Assembly: GCF_965363235.1 (NCBI RefSeq)
Contig: NC_134847.1
Coordinates: forward strand, 53,972,439-54,036,438
From: Mytilus galloprovincialis
Lineage: Eukaryota; Mollusca; Bivalvia; Mytilida; Mytilidae
DNA length: 64,000 nucleotides
Reading direction: 5' to 3'
Part shown: positions 1-11,500 of the stretch, one piece after another
How positions within the stretch are numbered: position 1 is the first letter of the stretch
Layout: each line of letters begins with the position of its first letter
The notes under the pieces: generated by a model
The model's input: the letters and a program-made list of their open reading frames with translations, nothing else
The model's database searches: none
Told to the model about the DNA's origin: nothing
Program-made: the position numbers and the translations under genes

Positions 1-1879
1 AAATTACGAAAAGTTACTTTAAATGTATGTTACATGTACTTGACAACGAAAGGGTAATTAAGCATCATAAGAAACTCATTTTTATTTATATTTTTTGTGG
101 AGATTCTGTCTCATAAACGTTTTAAAGACATCATAGTTTATCTATTTGTAACCAATAAGATTGTGCTAGTAACTTAACATTAAAAGTGAGTGCAGGAAAA
201 AGCAGTGAGGAACTCTAGAGTGGTGCAGGGAAAAAAGTAACACAAACTGACTTGTATTATGAATAATTAACCTTTGCCAAAAGTTGACCCAAATTGCAAA
301 TAACCGTGTGTTTACTGACGTTGCCCAATCGTTGGGCCAAATATTATATAGTATAGTGGTTTTGAATAGTGCTTTTGTTTTTCAACATATTGCCTACGTT
401 GGACTAACGGTAGACGTTTCCAGATGATTTGTTGGCTTAACGTTGGGCAAACATTGCCTTTTAGTTTTATGTCGGTTGATAATTGTTTGTTGATATTATG
501 TTTGTTTATCGTTGGATCTAGAAAACAAATTGTTGATACGTTGTTCCAAAGTGATTATTTTGATAAAACTGGTTAATGTTTATATCACCTGATGTCATGA
601 ATACAAAAAGAGTTATTGATGGAGTCATGTTGACAAGTGATGAATTAAAAAAAGAAACAGTGATTACTATTTGATTCGAAGTTTGCGTTGAAATAAAACT
701 AAGCTGGACGGCGGACATATTTTGACATGATATTTTTAAGTGTGTGCAAAAGAGGTTTTTATTTTATTTAACATATGATGGTTACAATTTAATTTTCGGC
801 ATTATTATACGTTGGTTTATAATTGGGTTTCATTTTTTTTTTTATCAATGAAAAAAAAATATAAATAAGAAGAAAATATTAGTAAAGTTTTAACAATTAA
901 AATTTATCGTTTAGTGCAATCTAAACATATCTTGTGTTCGAATAAAAATTAATGTACGGCAATTTGTTAGTTAAGCGTTGATAGTTTCACAATCATATTA
1001 AGATCCGAATTTGAACAGTGACATTCAATCTTTTGCACCGGGCTAACAATCTAAATGCATCAACTTGCTAGAAGACGGTTATTAGAAATCACTTTATGTA
1101 ATTGGTCATAATTTTTACATGTGCTTTCAATGATAGTTCCTTGTTGATAAGTTTCTTTGTAAATGGCATTAAAGTTTATTTTGGTTGATTGTTAGCTGTT
1201 AGTACTATGTTGGTTTATCGTTGACCATTAATACTTTTTATCGGACTAGTTGATATAATCGTCTGCTAAAATCTCCTTAAGCGGTAGTAACCGTATATTC
1301 TGTGTACCTTTTGGTCATTTCATTACGATTTTCCATCCTTTTTTATCTTGTTTTTGATTGTTGAGATTTCATTTCATTTCATTCCTTTGTATTCATTTTA
1401 ATTTATGAAAAGTTTAACGTTTAATTTGTCGCAAAAGCTACAAACTTTTGCATAGATGTGTCGATCAATTTTGTTTGAATAAACTGATGTTAATATGGTT
1501 AGATATTATATTTAAAAAATTTATATTGTACGCATACCATTGATTAATTGTTATCAAACACACATATTTAACGTTTTTTTCATAATTTGGCAAAGGTTTT
1601 GTAAAAGAAAGGTCATATTTCTCCAGAATTACACCATGTTGTGCTATGAGCCAACGTTAATTACTTTTGCACAAATAACGATAGGCAAATAAAGTTGTGT
1701 TTGTTCGAACAACGATGTCGAAATGTTAGTTTGCTACCTATTTTGGTCGTAATTTTGCTTTACGTGCACGTGATAAGTTGCATTGAATGATGCCATAATC
1801 GAGGATAACAAGATTGGATCGTGTCTTCATATTCGACAATTGGAATACATCCGTGACACATCTAAACCATATCGGTAAG
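1..1879. other. AT-rich intergenic stretch, no gene seen
   Basis: No open frame with recognisable protein features occurs here. The stretch is AT-rich, and short GTTGG-type words recur between about 300 and 1250 (for example TTGCCCAATCGTTGGGCC near 325), which looks like an old decayed repeat. No RNA gene was recognised. Confidence 0.5.
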
Positions 1880-2060
1880 TCAAATTGTAAAGCGTCCGTT
1901 AATTTGTTAGAAAGAATGACATAAACTGTACTCTATGAACTCTTGTTTTAATAGTTTTCTTGTAAGAATCAACTTTCCAAGATGAAAACAAACATGTTAG
2001 AATATGCCAGCTCTGGAATATTGTATAAACTGAGAGATATGTACTCCATATACATTTGAG
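1880..2060 (+). repeat. Dispersed repeat family C, old degraded copy
   Basis: It matches, with many changes, the middle of the better copies at 40525-41145 and 17790-18370: a GCGTCCGT word, then a 'gaactcttg..tttaatag..ttccttgt' stretch, then a 'gagatat.tactcc' stretch, in the same order. The divergence suggests an old insertion. Confidence 0.45.
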
Positions 2061-2545
2061 GGTGAAATTTTACACAATTTGAATAATTAGCCCGAAACAA
2101 GAAGGTTGTTGTGAATTCAATACTGTTTAGACAATTTGATTACAGTCAATTCAATACTTCTAAGTAGCTCTATAGACAATTCAATGTTTTGTTGAATTGT
2201 TCAGGTAAATACCAACCGCTAAAACTGGCTTGTAATGAACTGAACATTTCTAAATGGACTACAACCAAATTGTCTGAACAGTATTATGTTTACGCATCGA
2301 ACATAATTGGAAATTGACTTCAAACTAAAAAAAAATAATATCTTACTGAGCTTTTTGTAAATGACTTTCGGACATTAATTTGTTTACTAATGAAAATTAC
2401 CATCGTAATAAATATTCAATATAATCAGGGTCTTCGTCTCGTTTTTCATTTATTAAATTGCATTTGTTTCTGAGTTAACCAACCATATAAAACTGAGTTT
2501 TATATATTATTCTGAAAAAAATGTTTCGTCATTGTCAACCCTGTT

Positions 2546-3811
2546 CTAATATTCTGTCCATACTTCTAACTGACTACGTCTTTCAGCTATTTTCCTCATT
2601 TCCGAATCAATTCTTAGTGTTTCTTTGATGTTGTATGTTTCCTCCAACGTGTTTTTCATCTTTGTATTTCTAGGAAGTGGTTTTACTATGCCATCCCTAT
2701 ATTTGAGAAGCTTCGAATAATCAACAAGAACACAATTTGTCTGATTTGACCTTGAAAACTTGATTTTATTTTTGTCATGCTGCTGACTTTTAGAGCTGTC
2801 AGTTGTATTTCCTTCGCTTCTGTCTGATTCGGAACTGTCACTTAAGCTTGTATACGAATCACTTTCTAAAGACTCGTTCCTTTTAATTAAGTTCGAGTAA
2901 GATTGATGATTATCTGATGAAGTTTCCTTTGTCTTGATTACTCCGTTGTTTCCACAAACTTCATTATAGGGTCGGATGAAAGTTAAACCAGTATTTTTAT
3001 TGATTGCAAGATTGGTTTGATGGGTCACGTTGTTTCTTTGTTGATGACTCCCATGAACTCCAATTCGTGAAAACCTGTCTTTCCCTTTTTTAATATAATG
3101 ATTGTGTCTATTGCTGACCATATCAACAATATGTTCTTTTGAAGAAATCACCTTTTCACTCACTTCATTTCGTTTTGCTTCGCTACCAGAAGATTCCCCA
3201 ATGATTTGATGCGTGCTGTCATCTCTTGGAAATGAATTTCGAAACCTTTCATTTCTTCGCTTGAACCGTTTTACCCGCACTTTAGTGTGTGTACTATCAC
3301 TGTCATCGTTTGAAGATTTAGTTTCACATCCACTTCTCGATTTTACTCTGGTGATTAAGGACGGAGACACATATGATTTTTGTTCAAATTCCTTTCGCCG
3401 ATACAAATTAAGGCTTTTATCAATCTGTTCATCTCTTGGCTTTGGTCGAAAGGCATGGACTTTAAAATGTGGGTTATCTCTGTCAAAATCAGAAGAAGAA
3501 GATCCAGTTTCCACATTTACCCTTCTGACTAATCTTGTTGAAGGATACATAATACGTTCTCTGACGGGTTCTTTCCTTGCAGAAGCATTATATCGTTTGT
3601 AAATTATATCACCACGCTCGGGGGATGTCCTAATTGGCACTATACTTATTATGCGCTTCTGTGGAGGATAGCTGTACACAACTCGTTCATCTTCATTGTA
3701 ATAATCATCGCTATCAGAATCACCCGTATATGTTGGGTAGTTATTTGTCCTTATGACTTTGCTCATATTGCTTGCGACTGGTAGCTTGTATGTAGTTTTA
3801 TATTGATTCAT
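2546..3811 (-). CDS. Unrecognised Ser/Arg-rich, probably disordered protein (paralogue of 15748-16917)
   Basis: This is an open frame of about 421 codons from the ATG at 3811; the ATG at 3766 aligns with the start of the paralogue and may be the true start. I do not recognise the family. An acidic DSDSDD run near the N terminus is followed by basic patches (such as VKRFKRRNERF) and a Ser/Asp/Glu-rich tract ending TTDSSKSQ, with no hydrophobic core, signal peptide or membrane segment. Short islands shared with the paralogue are DSDSDD, RIMYPS, HTKV, a KRF/RR cluster, IIGxS, FIRPYxE and VDYSK. A likely splice acceptor (TTTCTTCCAG) lies just upstream near 3842, suggesting an intron before the start. 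The last codons contain GTATGG, so the frame could also splice onward. It lies downstream of SCC1 in the same orientation. A regulatory or scaffold role would be a guess. Confidence 0.6.
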   Translation of the reverse strand: MNQYKTTYKLPVASNMSKVIRTNNYPTYTGDSDSDDYYNEDERVVYSYPPQKRIISIVPIRTSPERGDIIYKRYNASARKEPVRERIMYPSTRLVRRVNVETGSSSSDFDRDNPHFKVHAFRPKPRDEQIDKSLNLYRRKEFEQKSYVSPSLITRVKSRSGCETKSSNDDSDSTHTKVRVKRFKRRNERFRNSFPRDDSTHQIIGESSGSEAKRNEVSEKVISSKEHIVDMVSNRHNHYIKKGKDRFSRIGVHGSHQQRNNVTHQTNLAINKNTGLTFIRPYNEVCGNNGVIKTKETSSDNHQSYSNLIKRNESLESDSYTSLSDSSESDRSEGNTTDSSKSQQHDKNKIKFSRSNQTNCVLVDYSKLLKYRDGIVKPLPRNTKMKNTLEETYNIKETLRIDSEMRKIAERRSQLEVWTEY

Positions 3812-4709
3812 TAGAAATCCATTTCGTTCCACATTTGTATCTGGAAGAAAGTGAAACAGATGTCTTGATGTAAGTCTTCTCGGTAATCCTTTGTTGTTAA
3901 GGACAATTCCAGGCTTAAATATGGCAATCGTCTACTAAGATGTACAAGCACACTTCTAGACTGATAGTTTGTTCTCTTTCAATAACTACGGATATTCAAA
4001 AGAACATATGTTTTTCTTATTGTAAGTTTAAATTGACGTATTGAAATGATATTCATCTCTCAATATTACACAATAGACACGCTTATAACTAGTTATATTG
4101 GTATATTAGACCGTCATCTTTTGTTTTTAAGAATTTTGGCAATATATCAAATTCTTATTTCGTCTACAACAATATAGATATCAGATTACGCAGTGTTTTG
4201 TTTCAAACCTAAATGATGGTTTTTAAAAGCGTAATGATGTAATTGTATATGTGTTGTAAACTGTATATATATTCAGGTCATTATTATTTATTTATAAAAC
4301 AAAAGATTGCGTTTAAATATACCAACTAATAAAATGCATTTGTTGAAAAAAAAATTAACATATGTTGCATTTCAACATATATGGATTCATTTATTGCTCT
4401 TTTTTATATCTACTGTTACTCGGTCATTTCCGCTTATCGCTGTTATGCATCGAATCAGAATTTGTGAAATTGGTGTAGTTATTTGAAGGTTAATAATTGT
4501 TTGATAGCGTTGGTGAATATCATTGTCGTGATGTCTGTTGATGATCATGGATTGATATTTACCGACTAGTGGGAAATATTACATTTTTGTATATTAAGAT
4601 AAGCAATTGTCCATGTTATATCAATATGAACACTGCTTTTTGTGCGCAATATTATGAATTGTCTACCCTAACAACAGATTTCCTAGCAGTTTTCGAGGCG
4701 AAACCTTTA

Positions 4710-4800
4710 AGGATTTTGGGACCTCAATCCTCGTAAAGTTCGTACTTTTTTGGCCTTTAAATATTTTGGATCAGGCGGCACTGGGGAGTCTTTTAAGACG
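4710..4800 (-). repeat. Dispersed repeat family D fragment
   Basis: It carries in minus orientation the 'gagtctt...agacgaaacgc' core and the 'cctcaat...ttttggcctttaaatattttg' segment found in the copies at 13408-13850 and 53290-53510. It is short and diverged. Confidence 0.5.
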
Positions 4801-5910
4801 AAACGCTCATTTAGTGTATACAACAATAAATATGGTATAGTTGATGACGATTTCATTTAATCGCGATTTCTCATTTCTATCTCTGAACCAACATCCTTCG
4901 CTCTTCTTAACCAAGTCCGCGTGATTAGCGAGCAAAAAGCAGAATACTACATATAGATATGTGCATATCTTAATATATCTTTGCACAAAAATTGTTTTGA
5001 TTATAACAATTCAGACAATTACTATACTATAATTCCGTCAATGCTTTACTACTTTTTTCCTAATTTAAAGAACAGTCTGGTCTGTGCATAAAATGGGTCT
5101 TATATCGGTCGAAAGTAACCTAAGTTTGTTAATTTACAATAAATGTCTAATTGTATGTTGTAAGCTAGGTTACAATGTAATTGTTCAATATCACTATTTA
5201 TTCATATGCTATAATGAACGTCTGTCAATGCACTCCTTGGAAAACGTTTATTTTTAGAAATAATTTTATATGTAATTAGTTTTCCTAAAAAAAAAAAAAC
5301 CGGCCGTTTCTTGTCATTTTTAAATACTTGTAACTTACATTTGAATGGTTTACAAGCATTTGCTGTTATCTAAGAAAGGCGGTGTATTTGTGTCAAAGGT
5401 CAATCATTGTGAATTTACAGCAGCCAATATTCTTCACATGCAATAAAATATCGAATATATTTCTCAAATTAAATATCCATATTATTTACACTTAGACAGT
5501 TCCAGGACAATTATACAGTGTGTAAGTACTACTAAACTGCAATTTCAATACTAATAATGTAAACGTTTGTTTATCAAAGAAAGGGAAGTAAATCAATATA
5601 CTTGAAAAGCTTTTTTTGTTAATCAATGATCATAATATCCTGTTTATAGTAATACGTTTGTATATTTATTTTTTTAATCGTGTTTAAGGTAGTATGGGTG
5701 TCTTTCGCCGTCTTATAATATAAAATAGCACAGCACAATAGGTTCTGTATTATAATCAAGTCAACAAAATTTGATGCAGGAATGCAATTATCAATGTAAA
5801 TTTTAAATTAAATAAAAAAGTATAATGTCTAAACATATCATTACTATTATTTCTACAATCGAAGGTTAATTTTACTTGATTTTCAATGTTTTAAAATTAA
5901 CGTATCATTT

Positions 5911-5947
5911 GGTGTGTGTGGGGGGGGGGGGGTGGGGGAGAGGGGGA
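5911..5947 (+). repeat. G-rich low-complexity tract
   Basis: A TG run passes into 14 consecutive G residues and then further G blocks broken by T and A. This is simple sequence. The blocks could in principle form a G-quadruplex, but nothing else marks the site as functional. Confidence 0.7.
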
Positions 5948-8507
5948 TAACTCATAATAGTACACCCGTGAAAGATATCTTCATGAAAATTGGCTATTAT
6001 ACGTTGAAATTCTGTAGATATAGACAAGGCAATTTCCCATAGGAACGCCTGTTACGACTTAAACTGTGCCACTTTTACTATGAAGTTTCGTGAAAAATAA
6101 TATCCTACAATAGAAAATTGATATGCACCACTATTTAATTCAAAGGTCAAAACAAAGGCCTGTGAGGCATATTTTCAACATAAATATGCTCCGAATTCCT
6201 AAGATTTTTACTTATACTTGAATTTAGAAATACTCTTTCCGTCACGTTATGTCTTCCTCAGAATTAGATATTCGCCGCAACCATGTGTTTATATACTAGA
6301 AATATTCGAAACTTCAGTCTTTATGAGACAAAACATAGAGATTATATATGGAAACCAGTGTGCAAACAAAACAAAAGTATATCTCCCCAAAGAGGAAATA
6401 TTTGTATTCACAAAGTGCAAACTATATGTTTTAACAGGGGGGGAAATACGGTGACCCTATCTTTTCTTTTGATATTCTGAAAGCATTTTCTAAAAACTAT
6501 TTTATTCCATATTTCTTTCATTTAGTTTATTTCATATTCACATTAGTTGTTTTCCTGTCAGATCTATAAAAAAAGATTTTTTTATAATCTAGAGCTTGAG
6601 AAAAAGCTCGTTAACCTATCGTTTTTATCATATTTTTGAACATATCGCAATCTATACTACGTGTTGGTAAAGTATGAACACATTTTATCATATCTAATTT
6701 ATACTCCCATACTGGAAGTCATTATTACTAAAAAAAGCAATCAATTTAGTTTAAAAAACATAGTCGAAATGTATACATACGAGTAACTTTGTTTTTCAGA
6801 CCAATCATACACATCTATATAATTTATATGTTACTTCAAATTACTATCTTTCTCTTATAGCACTGTCGATACAATTCTTTAAATTCGAAATTTGGTTATG
6901 AGTGACACGGCTACATGGAAGATGGGCAATACCTTTTATTAACCATGAAAAAAAACTGACCGTCGATTACAGAAATTGTGATGAATCAACCGAAATGAAT
7001 AGGATTACATCTGTTGTGATGGAAAATACTCCTCGGCAAGTCTGTGCTTGTTTTATGATCATAAGCAAGTAATCTAACAATGTTAAGCAAAAGGCAGAAA
7101 CCTGTAGTCTTTTAAATTGTATAGAAATTTGTGAAACAATTAGGTATTTGAAGTGATGTCATTAGCCACCGACAAATAAAGGCAACAGTAGTATACCGCT
7201 GTTTATAGTCATAGATCGATTAAAAAAAACAAATCCGGGTTACAAACTAAAACCGAGGAAACACATCAAATATAAGAGAAATACCAGAACACAGAAGTAC
7301 AAATAACAACAACACGTTCATTTTCAACAACTCTAATTTCCCTCTTAAAGCATAAATTCCAACTTCTGTTATCATAAATTGTTGGGTGCATTTTTTGTTA
7401 GGATTATTAAATAGGGAGCAAAATACAAGATATGTCAAACCAATTTATTCTACCTTTTTTCAGAATAACAAAAACTTCGCAATAATATCTGAATTTACAG
7501 TATGACAATCAGTATATAAAATAAGATGCACAAAGTGGTGCTACATATTCCACTTGTATGTACTAGGTCTCTTTTAATTTTTTTTTTAAATCAGAAGCAA
7601 TGAAACCTCTGGAACCTAAATTTCTACTTTTATGTATATGTTGTATCCTCATATGGAGTATATTTCTTTATTTTTTACGATATGATGTGGCTTATGTTCC
7701 TGATTAAGATATCTTTATAGGGTGATGATTAAAAGGAAGCTATTCAAACAACAGTTCTCAGCGGTAAAGTTGGAATATTTTCTTCAGCAATTTTTAAGGT
7801 TTGGTTAGGATTTATAGAATATCTATATCTAAGATGGCTGAGCAAAATAAATCTTTTTGTGTCGTAGACACCGCCCAGCTATTTTACATATTAAAGTTCA
7901 ATACAATGTGTGCTGCTAGTGTCATTTCTTGAACGCCACTTTTAACTCTAAACAGCTTATTTCAGCATAAACAATAATCTAGGTTTTTACGCTTTATAAT
8001 TGATACATGATTCGAACCATGAATGTAAAAACTTTAAACGTCTATTAGAGTAGATCATCGGATAGTACAATTTTAGATATGAAAACAACGTACATACCTC
8101 ATGGCATTAGAATAGCTCATTGAAAAGCTCAAATCGTTTACTTTTTGAATGTATGTGTCGTAAATACAACATGTTTTCGGTAACAGTTGGGTAGTGTTAG
8201 TTAAGGTAGCTTTATACGTCATTCGAACCCAATTTGTCATTTACGACACATATTTTTATGACGATGATTAACCTATATATGTGTTAGACATTAATGTTCC
8301 ATGAGGTATTAAGGAAATTTAAACTTGTTAACTAAGCCTCTTTTTCAATATTCCGCCGCTCCAATGTAAGTATTAAAACCATTTGATCAAAAAGATTCTA
8401 CCGTTTTTTGTATACACTATGATTTTTATGGTCTTTAGTATATTTGAATTTCATTTTTGTGTGGTTTTAATTTGGAAAAAAGAATGAAAACAAACATAAT
8501 CATTATT

Positions 8508-8513
8508 TTTATT
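8508..8513 (-). promoter_or_regulatory. Poly(A) signal AATAAA overlapping the SCC1 stop
   Basis: On the minus strand the last codons read TCG AAA TAA followed by A, so AATAAA includes the whole TAA stop. The 3' untranslated region is therefore expected to be only some tens of bases. Confidence 0.65.
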
Positions 8514-11500
8514 TCGAGCAAACAACACAGTTTACTGCTAAGTTGTCTCCATATGGCGGACATGGCAGTGATCCACATATAATCGATGTTGGATAGAGGA
8601 GGAAGCCATTTTTATCATCTTGTCCGCCTTGTATAAATTCTGGAAGACTATCGATGCAGATATACGATGACGGTTTATGACCGTAGGCTCCAGATGACAA
8701 AATTCCATGATATTCCATTTTCCATCCATCGTAACATGTTAACCTACCAGGAATCATCACAGAGGATGAAGTGTTTCTACTTCTGCACAGAGAACACGGA
8801 GCATCTTCATTCTGAGCACCTCTTATAAAAAAGTTTCCATCTTCATACTCTGATCCCGCCAAATAACTATTCCGAACAGTTGTTCTATTACTTAATTCCG
8901 GATTATTTGGAAGACACAATATATTAGAAGGGCCTCCGTAAAATTTTGAAGCTGTGTAGTGTTGCTGTCCAGCTGTAAAACCTAAAATCACAGAAAAGAA
9001 TTAACAAGATATTTTTCATTGTGTTGTTGGAATGCTGTTTCATGAACATACAATACATTGTACATCTGTTTATTCATGTGTTAGCAATTGGGGCTTCCGA
9101 GTAATACGTTCATACTCGGGGAAACCTGAAATAATTCGGTATTTGTGCTGGAATTTTTTTAATGACTCTTCCACATTAAGAAGCATTTGCGATATAAGAT
9201 ATCTGCATTGTAAAGAAGAATTTATGAGGAAAGAACAAAATTCATATGACAAAAAATTAAATGATACTCCGTAACAAATACTGTCATTTAATTTTGCGCT
9301 ATCATGTCATAGCTAAACTTTTTTTTATTGCGTTGTTCAAATGTGAATTAATTTCCCTTTAAAACAATATCATAATGTGTTATTGTTTTTGTTTTCGTCT
9401 TCTGTTTGTTTTATTATGGTTGTGTTGTTAAGCAGGTTGCAATTTATTTTTAGTCATGAACGGTTTTAGGCATTCGATAGGGTACACGATCGAAGCAAAC
9501 AGTGTTACTCTACGACATATCGAGTTATTTGGCAGCAAACAAAAGTTTATATACAAATTGCATTATAATATTGAATATATTAAATCAGTCGGTTAGAATT
9601 TTTCATCTGATTTCGGTATTTTTGTCATTTAACCTTTTTTAAGTGCTATCTTTATAATAGTCAAGTTTGATTCACACTAGTACAGTCAATAATTGATTTG
9701 ATCGTTGTTAAGATTAATGAACACCAGTTATGTCATTTATGACTAGAATCATCACTTAGGGAATTTGAAGGTCGCTAATCGATGTTTTCTGGCAGAGACA
9801 CCTGCTTTATTGTGATTTTTCAAAAGATCTTATTTTCCACTTCATTTAATCCCCAAAATCATAGCCACAAGACACATATATAAAAAAAAAAACTATATCA
9901 TCTATCTTTCATAATAAATTTGGCGCTGACATTTAACACCTTACTGAATCGAGCTATACCTTTTCGAAAAAAAACTATAAAAAAGAAGATGTGGAACAAT
10001 TTTCAATGAGAAAACTCTCCACAAGAGATCAAAATGACACAGAAATTAACAACTATAGGTCACCGCACGACCAGTTAAAACATTTACATCTTATCGATTA
10101 TATTAGTTTGTAAAGAAATAATTACATACATAGATATAGGAAGATGTGGTGTGAGTGTCAAAGAAACAACTCTCCATCCAAATAACAATTTATAAAAGTA
10201 AACTATTATAGGTCAATGTACGGCCTTAAACACGGAGCCTTGGCTCACACGTAACAACAACCTATAGAGGGCCCAAAAATTATAAGTGATAAACCATCCA
10301 TACGGGAAAGGGAGAAGGTTTGGTACCATTTAAACGTTTAATCCCGCTGCAAATGTTTGCACCTGTCCAAAGTCCGGAATCTGATGTACAGTAGTTGTCG
10401 TTTGTTTATGTAATATATACGTGTTTCTCGTTTCTCGTTTTTTTTATATAGATTAGACCGTTGGTTTCCCCGTTTGAATGGTTTTACACTAGTAATTTTG
10501 GGGCCTTTTATAGCTTGTTGTTCGGTGAGCGCCAAGGCTCCGTGTTGAAGGCCGTACATTGACCTATAATCATGGTTTACTTTTTTTTAAATTGTTATTT
10601 GGATGGAGAGTTGTCTCATTGGCACTCACACCACATCTTCCTATATCTATATATCTTTTTTATATTCATAAATTAAGATTGTTCAGTTGGAGGACTGGAA
10701 AGCAGTTATTTATAAGGGAAAATTTTAAAGATTTATAGATATAAGAAGATGGTGCATGAGTTCGAATGAGACAACTTTCCATCAAAGTAATAATTTGTTT
10801 AAAGTAAACCATTATAGATCAAAATAGGTCCTTAAACACGGAGCCTTGGCTCACAGCGAACACCACGCTATATAGGAACAAGAACATTGCTAGTGTTAAA
10901 CCATTCAAACAGGAAAACCAACGGTCTAATTAAAAAAAAAAGGAGATTCAAAAGTACAGGTCAATCATTTTGATACTTAGCTTTTTGATTATTTGATTAC
11001 GGCATTGTTTATTAAATTCCTATTTGATTAGATTTGCTTCTAAAACCAATTGAGAAATTTGTAAGATGTTACCAAAAACAATTTGAATTTAAGCAATGGT
11101 CTTAAAACTGCTTATTTACATACAATACTACTAAGAAGTAAAATAAAAAAAAATATTGAACTCCGAGGAAAATTCAAATCAGAAAGTCCCTTATCAAATG
11201 GTATAATCAAATGATAAAACACACTAAACGAATGGATAACAACTGTCATATTTCTGACTCGGTACTGGCATTTTCAAATTTTGAAAATGGTGGATTGAAC
11301 CTGGTTTTATAGCACTTCACCTCTCACGTGTATGACAGTCTCATCAAATTCTGTCATATTTACAACGATGCTTGAAAAAAAAGACATAATAGGTAAAATT
11401 GTCAAAATATGGGTACAACAGTCTAATATTAATACTAATCGGTACTAATATTGATATAAAAAAAAACCACCGCTATGATATTTTAAAAGTTTCGCATTGA

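Larger units (their letters stand above)
3812..8507. other. Intergenic region between the 2546-3811 gene and SCC1
   Basis: No convincing coding sequence. About 4060-4240 is alignable with 17170-17310 (both contain 'acaatagaca.gctta' and 'tatcagatt.cg' words), the duplicated 5' flank of the two Ser/Arg-rich genes. It holds a family D fragment at 4710-4800 and a G-rich tract near 5911-5947. The remainder is AT-rich with short spurious frames. Confidence 0.5.

Noticed and set aside
3213-3602. 129-codon plus-strand frame
   Set aside because: Antisense shadow of the Ser/Arg-rich gene; the minus frame is longer and has a conserved paralogue. Frames at 15945 and 16165 were rejected for the same reason.
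7247-7321. Short minus-strand frame MNVLLLFVLLCSGISL, signal-peptide-like
   Set aside because: It ends in a stop after 24 residues, has no good donor and no partner exon nearby; hydrophobic runs arise easily in AT-rich DNA.
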